Shown here piece by piece: positions 13,901-21,300 of a stretch of 64,000 nt of DNA. How positions within the stretch are numbered: the first letter of the stretch is position 1; each line of letters begins with the position of its first letter. The notes below the pieces were generated by a model, which ran no database searches, was not told the DNA's origin, and saw only the letters and a program-made list of their open reading frames with translations. Source of the stretch: Euborellia annulipes. Its lineage: Eukaryota; Arthropoda; Insecta; Dermaptera; Anisolabididae. The position numbers and the translations under genes are program-made. The stretch lies in NCBI GenBank assembly GCA_023213315.1, contig JAKCPI010011615.1, positions 1-64,000 on the forward strand, in the 5' to 3' direction.

Positions 13901-15261
13901 GGGTGTGTGTTCAATTTTAAGGATGAAGGAATTGAGCTACGAGGTTGAAATTTTATATTTAAGTTAAACACCTCCCGGGACCGGAAAAATAAGCTTTTAA
14001 TCAAAATCGGCCAAAGAGTACTAGTACTTTACTGATGTACTTTTTCAGTTTTTTTCGATTTTCTCAAAATTTGCTCCAACGATTTTTTTTAAAATTCAAA
14101 AATCAATTATTTTTTAGATGTTCTTTAAAATGTATATTCTCATTTTGCGATTGAAATCTTCTGAAGACCACTTTACTCTTGTATTTCATAGGGAAGATAG
14201 GAGAAATGGTTGCCATGGTAACAAAATATAAATATTTTCCCATACTTATAAATTTTACATCTGAATTCAAATGTTCCGTACTGTCGGGAACTAAATATAT
14301 GTCGACACAAAAAATCTGGTGTGACAAGCACAGAACACAACTTTCGATTACCGAAGGTAAGAGAAAGTGTGTGCTGTGCGCCAGTCACACCAGATTTTTT
14401 GTTTGTAAAGTCCATTTTCTTATTTGTTAATAAATATATAATCAGATTAAGATTTGAAATAAGTTGACATCGCCTCGAGAGAAAAGAATAATAGATGTCA
14501 ATATTTCAAAAATATAACCTTTGACAGGATATACAGGGAATATTTTGCTTTAAAGATTGGTTCACAAATTTAACGATGTCGTCCCTTAATGGAACTATCA
14601 AGGTGACGATTTTAGTTAGATTAGGCTACATGTGAGGCCGGGGTTTAATAAAAAAAATTCGGGAATGACTTCCTGAAAACTTTCTCGTATTTTTATAAAA
14701 AATTATACTTTTTTGAATTACTTCCGTGTGGGGGTGAACGCGATTGCTTAAAAACGCAAGCAGCCAGATCGATGAAATTTGGTATATACTTCTTACACTA
14801 AATTTGTAGATCTTTTTTCTTTTGGAGTAAATACGTCACCTGGAAATAGTACTTTACCTAATAAGTTTTTTGAAAATTAAAAATAAAATAATAAATTACT
14901 CTATTTTAAAAAGTTTTTTATTTTTTAAAGTGGAACTTTTATTTGATGTCCTCAAATTTTTTCGATATTATTACGATTACAAATTTACTATACGAGAAAG
15001 TAATAAGGGATCGGTTTATTTATCAAAACCACTTGCCACTCGAATCGGATTCTGTATTTTAATTAATTTTTTGTCTTCTAGGTCTATTGGGTTGGTCCAA
15101 TTACTGCTGGCTTCTCGGTAGCTTCAATGTATCGGCTATTTTTCGAAAGAAACCCTCCAAAGCCAGGATCTGGAGGTCAGGAAGATCCGAAATTAGAGGA
15201 AGTACCTCTGGCCCAAGTGAGGGACGGTGAAGCGTCAAGGAATAGAAAAGAAGAAGCTTAA
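1797..15261 (+). CDS. Aquaporin (MIP family), 5' incomplete, five exons
   Basis: Membrane channel for water and/or small polyols. The exons 1797-1999, 8234-8377, 11105-11338, 12923-13003 and 15082-15261 all have AG/GT borders and join without frame conflict into about 280 residues. Counted from the first residue seen, the first NPA box (HLNPAVT) is at 79-81 and the second (SMNPARS) at 203-205. Six hydrophobic helices are visible. An N-S-T glycosylation sequon sits near residue 130, in the extracellular loop C. The tail after helix 6 is polar and rich in Lys, Glu and Pro. Aligning to human AQP1 by distance from the NPA boxes puts Phe59, Ala191, Pro200 and Arg206 in the selectivity filter. The usual water-channel His is thus Ala, as is known for insect entomoglyceroporins, so glycerol or urea transport is a reasonable inference. 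The family is certain; the subfamily is likely but unproven. The N-terminal exon is not identified. Confidence 0.95.
2289..2777. mobile_element. Palindromic MITE (CTGGTGTGAC family) interrupted by a hAT element
   Basis: The outer ends TCTGGTGTGACTGG and GTCACGCCAGA are inverted copies. Uninterrupted relatives are at 14303-14402, 31111-31203 and 53333-53425. The inner 384 bases are a separate insertion. Confidence 0.75.
2358..2741. mobile_element. hAT-like non-autonomous element with 8-bp target duplication
   Basis: The termini CAGAGGCGTACTGAG and CGGTACGCCACTG are inverted repeats. GTTCTATG is present on both sides (2350-2357 and 2742-2749). An 8-bp duplication and a CAG...CTG end are typical of hAT elements. 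No transposase is encoded. Confidence 0.85.
2964..3120 (+). repeat. SINE family B (AATTGGCTGCC body)
   Basis: It has the recurrent core ATTTCATTTGAATTGGCTGC, a copy of ATTTGAAATAAATAGG, CTAAATGGCCTTAG, and a tail GCCGAAAAAAAAGACCTTAAA. Relatives lie at 6205-6290, 27190-27290, 29420-29545, 30970-31100, 40985-41215 (reverse) and 59020-59110 (reverse). Confidence 0.7.
5483..5878. mobile_element. Long palindromic MITE, about 0.4 kb
   Basis: The arms match in reverse: CACGCTGATTTTTCGGCAAGGATGTAG on the left and its complement on the right, then TTTAATTCCTAATATTTCGAAG, and AGGCTCTTCTTCTTCAGAGG against CCTCTGGAAGAAGAAGAGCC. A relative at 15700-16375 contains a pogo-like insertion at the point CCTAATATTTC is intact here. 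Confidence 0.8.
6205..6290 (+). repeat. tRNA-like SINE head
   Basis: GGGCACAGTGGTAAGGG resembles an A box and GGGGTTCGCATCCCG a B box, followed by AAAATTTATTCATTT. This looks like the tRNA-derived head of family B. It is not a foldable tRNA gene. Confidence 0.55.
6340..6525. mobile_element. Short palindromic element with ACGTTTCG core
   Basis: AGAAGAGAAGGGAAAACTGCAGC and its inverse near 6485-6522 flank GACGTTTCGAGAGCAAGT and CATCTTCAGGG. The same ACGTTTCG plus ATCATCAGG-like arrangement recurs at 29580, 32770, 38570, 43440, 47240 and 55090. Confidence 0.55.
6560..6668 (-). repeat. SINE family A, reverse, internally deleted
   Basis: GGGGGTCCAGGCATTCTTATTTAAGCCATTTGGTATCCAA runs straight into GGCGCGCTACCAACTACGCC and AAGCCCGAAGGC. 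The segment with the B box is missing. Confidence 0.7.
8234..8377 (+). CDS. Aquaporin exon B (first NPA loop, helix 3)
   Basis: The exon is 144 bases, phase 0 at both ends, with acceptor TTTTTTCTCAG and donor AAG|GTATAG. It begins M-I-G-H-I-S and carries the first signature AHLNPAVT, followed by helix 3 ([20 protein letters not shown]). Confidence 0.95.
9546..9892 (+). mobile_element. Helitron-like non-autonomous element
   Basis: It starts TCATCATACTTATATATAAA, ends in CTAG, is inserted between A and T, and is GC-rich near its 3' end. The interrupted repeat is present without it at 26705-27020 (reverse), where the flanks join as ATACTATTTGAACATATT. Similar TCATACTTATATATAAA starts occur at 17341 and, on the minus strand, near 61825. 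Confidence 0.7.
10622..11036. mobile_element. Inverted-repeat element in intron B
   Basis: The ends GGTGGTCCAAAAAAAATTTTTTTT and AAATTTTTTTTGCCATATAAGCTTGGACCATCC are imperfect inverted repeats about 415 bases apart. No coding capacity is visible. Confidence 0.5.
11105..11338 (+). CDS. Aquaporin exon C (loop C, helices 4 and 5)
   Basis: The exon is 234 bases, phase 0 at both ends, with acceptor TTTTGACAG and donor GCT|GTAAGT. It encodes the extracellular loop C with an N-S-T sequon and two cysteines, helix 4 ([15 protein letters not shown]) and helix 5 ([15 protein letters not shown]). The position that is His180 in human AQP1 (NPA Asn minus 12) is Ala here. Confidence 0.94.
11339..12922 (+). 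other. Aquaporin intron C
   Basis: Mostly AT-rich sequence. A repeat flanked by CTCTCGGCTACTTGAGGCC (12463) and its inverse near 12757-12775 encloses a 5S-like segment (12590-12702). The short open frames at 11543-11855 show no recognisable protein. Confidence 0.6.
12590..12702 (+). repeat. 5S rRNA-derived SINE segment
   Basis: CGTTAAGCAATGCCAAGC followed by GGTTGGTGACCCCGAG and TGTGGAACG resembles the 3' half of 5S rRNA (GTTAAGCAACG, then TGGGTGACCGCCTGGGAA). It is too diverged to be a working 5S gene. Relatives at 35351-35480 and 38205-38270. Confidence 0.55.
12923..13003 (+). CDS. Aquaporin exon D (second NPA loop)
   Basis: An 81-base exon, phase 0, with acceptor TTTTGTTTTAG and donor TGG|GTGAGT. 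It encodes [13 protein letters not shown], the second half-helix with the conserved filter Arg. It is too short for ordinary ORF finding and was recognised by motif. Confidence 0.95.
13311..13530 (-). repeat. SINE family A, reverse, nearly full length
   Basis: Reading right to left it has the tRNA-like head, the CCATTTGG body and the tail GACTGGGTGAGTGTGAGTGTGAATGAGAAAAAAGTGTGAGTGTT. Confidence 0.8.
13733..14240 (+). repeat. Dispersed ACTTTCTCT element (family E)
   Basis: It begins ACTTTCTCTTACC with TATATATAGAGAGAAAGTAT, continues AAAATTCGATGTCGAGATTTT and TTTGAGGTCCCCTGAATCC, a variable GT/GGGT microsatellite, and ends GAAGACCACTTTACTCTTGT. Copies: 150-320 (reverse, partial), 21280-21640 (reverse), 31660-32590 (two tandem, reverse), 37055-37440, 52680-52890 (partial). 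Confidence 0.8.
14303..14402. mobile_element. Hairpin MITE (CTGGTGTGAC family)
   Basis: AAAAAATCTGGTGTGACAAGC pairs with the inverse at 14380-14402. The middle TTACCGAAGGTAAGAGAAAG forms the loop end. Confidence 0.75.
15082..15261 (+). CDS. Aquaporin exon E (helix 6 and cytosolic tail)
   Basis: The acceptor is TTGTCTTCTAG and the exon ends at a TAA stop at 15259-15261. It encodes helix 6 ([20 protein letters not shown]), then a charged tail of about 38 residues typical of the cytosolic C-terminus. Confidence 0.94.
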   Translation, partial: VYWVGPITAGFSVASMYRLFFERNPPKPGSGGQEDPKLEEVPLAQVRDGEASRNRKEEA

Positions 15262-15606
15262 GAGGAAGCCCCTTCCAAAGGAAATATTTTCTAATAGAAG
15301 ACAACGAGAACAAAACGTCATCGAATAAGTATTGTCTCAAACGCCAAAAACCAAAGGAAATTGCACTTGAGAAGAGACAAGTTCTTTCAAGTGCATTTAG
15401 TTTTTAATTGACTAATAACAATCCATAAAATATTTTAACTATTATTATGTTCAGGGTAGTATAAGAGATGAAATGAACTCAGAATGGTTGTGTGAAATAA
15501 TGTTGAATAATTGAAAACAAACCTCAAATATCATTATTATTTACTTAACAAATACCTTTAATTTTTATACTCTTATTTTTTTGCTTTGTAAATATTCTCA
15601 TTTCGA

Positions 15607-15612
15607 ATTAAA
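15607..15612 (+). terminator. Possible aquaporin polyadenylation signal
   Basis: An ATTAAA hexamer lies about 345 bases after the stop codon, just before a repeat begins near 15690. No AATAAA was noticed in between. The 3' UTR end is otherwise unsupported. Confidence 0.3.
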
Positions 15613-15699
15613 CGACATCTTTTAAGTTTGTTAAAAACATTTTCTGTTGTTAATCATAAACATTCACTAAATCATGTATTTTAGATTCAAAACACTCAC

Positions 15700-16375
15700 C
15701 ATGACGCTGTCTTTTCGGCAAGGATGTACGGAGGAAAAACAAAAACAAGATTTTTTATTTTTCCCCAATTGAGTTTTATTCCTTATACAGTAGAACCTCG
15801 ATAAGTTAAACCTCGCTAAGTTCAAAACCTCCGTAACTTAAAAATGTTTTCAATTCCCTTCCCTTGACAGCGTAAAACCTCTATTACTTAAAGAACAAAA
15901 CCTCTGTAACTTAAACAAATATTTTGAGCATAGCCCTCGATAACTTAAAATAATATTTTGGTGACCTCTATAACTTAAAGTATTTCTTTACATATCATCG
16001 AAAAAATAGTTAATGCAGAAAATCAAAAATACATGAAGGAGAAAAAAATTTACTGATTTTTTTGTAAATAAATAAATCTATTAATTTAATTTATATTTAA
16101 CTAAACTATTCTAAATAAACAAATAGATCAAACGAAATTCCTTTTTCACTCACGTGCCCAAAGTCAATAAACCTCGGTACGTTAAAAATTATATTCAATA
16201 ACCTCTCTAACTTCAACTCTCGATAAGTAAAAAAACTCGATAACTCAAATTTCTAACCGTTTCCCTTGAACTTTAACTTATCGAGGTTCTACTGTATTTC
16301 AAAGGCACTAAGGCTCTTCTTCTTCAGAGGAAACTCATATTACTCATATAACTCCTTGCCGAAAAGACAGCGTCA
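15700..16375. mobile_element. Palindromic MITE containing a pogo-like insertion
   Basis: The arms GACGCTGTCTTTTCGGCAAGGATGTA and TCCTTGCCGAAAAGACAGCGTC are inverted. The inner arm AAGGCTCTTCTTCTTCAGAGG matches the palindrome at 5483-5878. Confidence 0.75.
15788..16294. mobile_element. Pogo/Tigger-like non-autonomous element
   Basis: The perfect terminal inverted repeats read CAGTAGAACCTCGATAAGTT inward from each end, flanked by TA duplications (15786-15787 and 16295-16296). The CAGTAGAACCTCG end is characteristic of pogo-type elements. The interior carries about a dozen degenerate copies of AACCTC..TAACTTAAA instead of a transposase gene. Confidence 0.9.
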
Positions 16376-18224
16376 TGGTGTGTGTTTTGAATTATATGTT
16401 TCTCGGCATCACTCATTAATCTTCAACCATGTATTTTTGAATTTGAATGACTTTCATTTTTAATTGAGATGGATAAAACAAAAATTGTATCTGGTTTATA
16501 ATTAAATAAAACCATTTTGGCTTTTCGATTCAAAAATAAAAGGCTCTCCTGAAAAATCGCTTTTTTCGAGATAGACCGGCCATGTACTGAACCGTCCGAT
16601 ATATTGGCACTATCGCAAAACGTCTTAAGGTGCGAGTCTCGGGGGTGCTAATTTTGGGAGTTTCCAGCGGCCACAATTTTTTTTATTTTTAATTAAACTT
16701 TTTGTCTCATAAAACACGTGTACTTGCGTATCAGCTCAGCCATTCAATCCTACAATCGCTAGTTCATTTTTTGCCACCAGGTGAAGACGCCTCTCCCAAA
16801 GATCCCAATAGAAGCCTTTTTTTTGATTTTCGAAAAAATAATTTTTTTTTTAGATTAATCTCATTAAATAAATGATATTTTAAAAAAAGGAGCTCTATAA
16901 GTGAAAAATACCATATTTTTAAATCGAAAACTCCCATCTCAATCAATTTAAAATTTAACGTTTACTTAAGATTTCTCATAAGACCAAAACACTGTAATTA
17001 TTAATATATAAAAATATTTTTATATCTTAAATTTGTTATTTGTTTTTTAATATATATGTATATATTTTAAGATTTTTCTCAAAGAACTACTAACCAAAAT
17101 TAGTAAAATAAATTGACTCTATTATTAAAGTCTTTTGTGACAAGATTTTTTTAAAATAATAAAGTATTTTGGTATTTTTATTGTATATCATTATATATAA
17201 TATAAAATTTGATTCCCAAAATGAGTTAAGAAAGGGGTAAAGAGAAAAGCATGAGGAAAAGATATCTACTATCTTTTTCTTGTTATTTAATAAAGATAGG
17301 TTTATTTTTTATAGGGACTATTTTGTAAAATATGTATATCATACTTATATATAAAGCGCTTAAACCGGTGTCCGATGTGTGAACCCACCAATCAGGCCTC
17401 AGGGATGCCTCAGGGATAGCGCTGATTGGCGAAATTCAGAGAGGGCGGAGTCGGAGAGGCAAATTCAAAATTTTTAACTACTAAACGCGTACGAGACGCC
17501 GCCCGCCAGGGCCAAGGGTTTACTAACATTGTAAGACATCGATTGACGTTTCTTCTAGCCAAGCTTGACATCGTTGTGGTTCTGCATCCATTGCACAGGC
17601 TCCTTGTCCACCGGAGATGAAATTCTAGTGTTGTTTTTATTATCTAAAGTCATTCCGACATCTGAGGCCATTTAGATCACAACTGTCAATTCTATATGGT
17701 ATTAAATGTAATTAAGAAATATTTCCAGCGCTTAAGGGTAGTGCATCCCTAAGCCATAGCACAAGAGATGTGTCCCCTCACTGTGCTATGGCCAGGGCCG
17801 TTCCTGCGTATGTTGCCGCCTCCGTGCCAGGTCATTTTTGGTGCCCCCTCACCTGTGGTATAAAAAAAAAGAATGATATTTCATATTAGAATGCAGAAAT
17901 TTAAGGCTTTTTAAATCAAATTTTCATTCATGATATTATTATATTAATAATTATGAACATGTAACCACTTTTTTATTTTTATTTTATAGTTAAAACAGCA
18001 ATTAAAAAAAATTCGTTATATTTTTATTTATATGAATAGATAACAAGATTTAAAAAAAAAAATAACAATTACATTATTTTAAGGAACTGAAAAATTTTAA
18101 AGGATTGCTTATTATTTGAGAAATGTTGTCTTATCGATTTATCAATCTATATCTTGTTTTATTTTCATTTTTAATTATTAATATTTAGAATAATACAAGT
18201 TAAGAATTTCAAATTCTGAAAGGA
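16376..18224. other. Spacer between the convergent aquaporin and Trp-rich genes
   Basis: Contains a fragment (16540-16720) related to the element at 21990-22729, AT-rich sequence, and a Helitron-like copy (17340-17627) starting TCATACTTATATATAAAGCGC with CTAG near 17625-17628. A SINE-like stretch with AGGCCATTTAGATCACAA is near 17660. No gene recognised. Confidence 0.5.
17340..17628 (+). mobile_element. Helitron-like element, second copy
   Basis: It shares TCATACTTATATATAAA, GGTGTCCGATGTGTGAA and ACCAATCAGGCCTCAGGGAT with the copy at 9546. The 3' end is inferred from a CTAG and is uncertain. Confidence 0.5.
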
Positions 18225-18230
18225 TTTATT
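18225..18230 (-). terminator. Polyadenylation signal of the Trp-rich gene
   Basis: AATAAA on the minus strand, about 30 bases after the stop codon of the last exon. Confidence 0.6.
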
Positions 18231-18258
18231 TAGTTTTGATTTGGATGTTGGAGTGTAA

Positions 18259-18392
18259 TCAAGAAGAGGGTGGAGTCGTATCACTATTGAATTCAGATTC
18301 GCTTCCTCCAACGCCTCTTTTGATTCCTTTGGTGATTGCGCCCACAATACGTCCAGCAACATTCGCCACTTTCATCATAAATCCTGAAAATC
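18259..18392 (-). CDS. Trp-rich gene exon 8 (C-terminus)
   Basis: Acceptor TTTTTCCAG. The long open frame needs phase 1 in and reads FSGFMMKVANVAGRIVGAIT, then KGIKRG and an acidic Ser-rich end, stopping at TGA 18261-18259. Exon 7 leaves in phase 0, which instead gives D-F-Q-D-L and a stop. A missing small exon or a homopolymer error in exon 7 would explain this. Confidence 0.55.
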
Positions 18393-21300
18393 CTGGAAAA
18401 ATAAAAATACAGATACGATTAGAAAGTTTTTATTTATGATCAAAGTGACTAACATTCAACATTTCTTATTACTTAAGCTTTACTAGCCAAGGATACAGCA
18501 CTTTCAAAGAACTGGATTTGTTATTTAAAAAAAAAAAAAAATAATATTTGGCCCCGCACCCTCTAAAACCAGATCTCTGGATCCCCTTTTTGTACTATCG
18601 GCCCTAAGTTCGATCCGAACAAACAACATAACTCGCAAAAAAATGAGAGAAATTAATTTTTTTTTTAATTCATATAATAATAAATGATCCTCCCATTTTA
18701 AATTTATTTCCTTTATTTTTTAAATGAAAAGCTTATATAAGTGAAATAAAAAATCCCAGATAAACTATTAATTTTAACCTTGAATTTTTGGCCAATCTGG
18801 ATGTCCATTGCAAAACATCCGTGATTTTATCAAATCTTTTCCAATATAATTTCCCAAGCCAATTTATGCCTGTATACAATTTATTTAATTTATTGGAAAC
18901 AAAAGGGAATGATAATAAATAATTATTAATGGCTTTTTTTTACAACATTAACGAATGCCTAATAATGAACAAAGATTCTTTAGGGAAATTTTGAAATTAA
19001 ATTTAAAAATTTTGTAAAATCATTCATTAGATACCTTTTTCTTTCAAATACTATATGTACTCGATAAGTGAAAATAATTTTTTTTTTATTTTCTAAATCC
19101 AGACTAGTGCGCAGGGGATCTGGAGATTTGTGAATAAAAAACACTAACACCGGACGCGCTCGGTATGGACTCAAAAGTTTTGCTATCGCTGTGCTACCAT
19201 CATAACCCCAAGAAAGTTCTTATAACGTTATTCAATCCTCTGCTATATAATAATAAATGAAACCGGCGAGCCTGGTAAGAAGACGAAAGAACAACATCTA
19301 TCAAGGTTGTCAACAAGCAATGGCAAAGAGATCTCAACATCTGGATTGGTGGTCCAGATGAAGAAGGCGCTAGTCGGAAGCCAAAGATGCATTCAATTTT
19401 CTATAATGTATTTGAATATTGTAGTCTCAACCAGTGAGAAGAAAAATTTTTTGTTTCCCACTGAAGGAACTTCAAGGAAATATCCGGCCTGGGGCCCTTT
19501 TTTTCCCCTCTAATTTTCAGGAGGTCCGTTTTGGATAATACTGTAGTTCGTTCTAGAATTCATACTGGTTGTGAAGGTATCGAGGGACGACAGACAGACA
19601 AATAGAGTGATATTAGAGATTTATATATACATGCAGAGATGGGCATGATCGCGATCCTTTTCGATTTAAATCCGGAAATCCGAATCCAGGATTTTTGGAT
19701 TTGGATCGAAATCATTTTTGCTCCCTGGATCTAGAATCGGATCACTAATAATTTGGTATCCAAATGGCTTAAATAAAATCATCTGACTGCCTGGGGTCCG
19801 AACCCGCGACTTTCGGTATAGAAGGTAAACACGCTACCAACTAGACCAAGCCCGTAGGCTTAATAAATATTTATATCCTGTTGATTTATTCAAACGACTA
19901 AAAATCAAGTCTGGATCTGATTTCCAGATCACGAATCTGGATTTGCGGATCGGAACAGCAGATCCTTTTTCTAAATCGGATCGGATCGCCCGGGTTTGTC
20001 GGATCGCTAATCCTTTTTAAGGAATTTTGCCCATCCCAGTATATAGATTTATATAGATCTAGATTTAACTGCATTGGAATCTTCATTATTTTTTAAGTAT
20101 TTTGCACAAATAGTTATACCTTATCTCCAATGTCTGTATGTATACAAACTAGTTTCAGTTATTTTCTTAAAATTTGGGTTTATAAAACCAGTATACATAC
20201 GGAACAAAGGGAAGTTGTATGTATGTATGACTTCACTAAATAACCGTAAATTTTTAAGAATGGGTATTTGTTAAATTTGCCTTTGGAGAGTGAACATTAC
20301 TAGCTCCTTTTTCAGTTTACAACAAATAATAATAAACAATTAACAAAAAAATTAGATGCATTTATTCTGTTTGTATATAGAGAGAAATACTTCAACACTA
20401 TCATCTTCTAGTCCAGGCGTGTCAAACAAGCGGGCCGCCGAAACGTTTTGAACAAATCATTGAGTTTAATAAATACATAATATAATCAATCGTATTTTAT
20501 TACAAACATGCGGCCCTCAGCTTAGTACAAAATGGCCCTCAATTTCATATGGGTTTGACATGCCTGCTTCCTTCTGCTATGACCAGAGAAAAGAAAAAGA
20601 AAAAAATTTCTAACCTTTTTTCTGGGGGGTATATCTGCTCCTTCCCTAGCTTCTGATTGTACTTGTCCCGGATTTTGAGCTTGATTCACTCCAGCTTCAA
20701 AAGACTAAAATCATCCAGAATAATTTATTCAAATTCTTTATTTAATAAATGTATTTTTTTTTCTCTTTATTTACCTTAGCCATTTTATTGAAAAATGCTC
20801 CTACTTTTGCAGCTGCTTCTTTAAATCCACCTCTTCCTTTACCTGCAGGTCCACCTTCTCCGGTTGTTGGTTCCGCAGGTTCTGCATCCCATTCCGCCTG
20901 TCGGCGTTGTCTTTTCAACATTCTTTCTCTATGAATATTCTGTTCATAATATACATTGTTATTAAGTGTGTTTCCTGTTTCCTCCGTCTCTTCATTAAGT
21001 GATGATACTAAGCCTTGGACATTTCTTCGAATGCGATATCGATTATAACGGTATCTTCTTCTGTACCCATTATCGTTTTCAGGGAGAGAGTTGCTTTCTA
21101 CCTCGTGAACCATTGGTTTAAAAAAACGACGAGGCACTGGTGTAGTAATTTCAAAATTTTTAATATTTAGTGGAAGGTTATTGAAAAGAAGTGTAGTATT
21201 ATCTAAAAAATAAATTAGATTTAATAATTAGATGCATGAATTTAAGTATTAGAGGTATTCTAAGGCTGGTCGTCCAGTGGATGCGTAAACGCAGTAAAGT

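Larger units (their letters stand above)
13004..15081 (+). other. Aquaporin intron D
   Basis: Contains SINE A reverse (13311-13530), a dispersed ACTTTCTCT element (13733-14240), a hairpin MITE (14303-14402), and a copy of the repeat also seen at 34830-35330 (14640-15010: GATTGCTTAAAAACGCAAGCAG, GGTATATACTTCTTACACTA). No exon seen. Confidence 0.65.
18393..20614 (-). other. Last intron of the Trp-rich gene
   Basis: It holds a reverse SINE A (19748-19862) and a small hAT-like element (20413-20566). AGATCCGAT-like repeats around 19630-20030 (GGATTTGGATCGAAATC and related) form a loose inverted arrangement on either side of the SINE. No clear additional exon was seen. Confidence 0.5.

Noticed and set aside
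20749..20934. Plus-strand open frame rich in Pro and Ala
   Set aside because: It is the antisense shadow of exon 6 of the Trp-rich gene.
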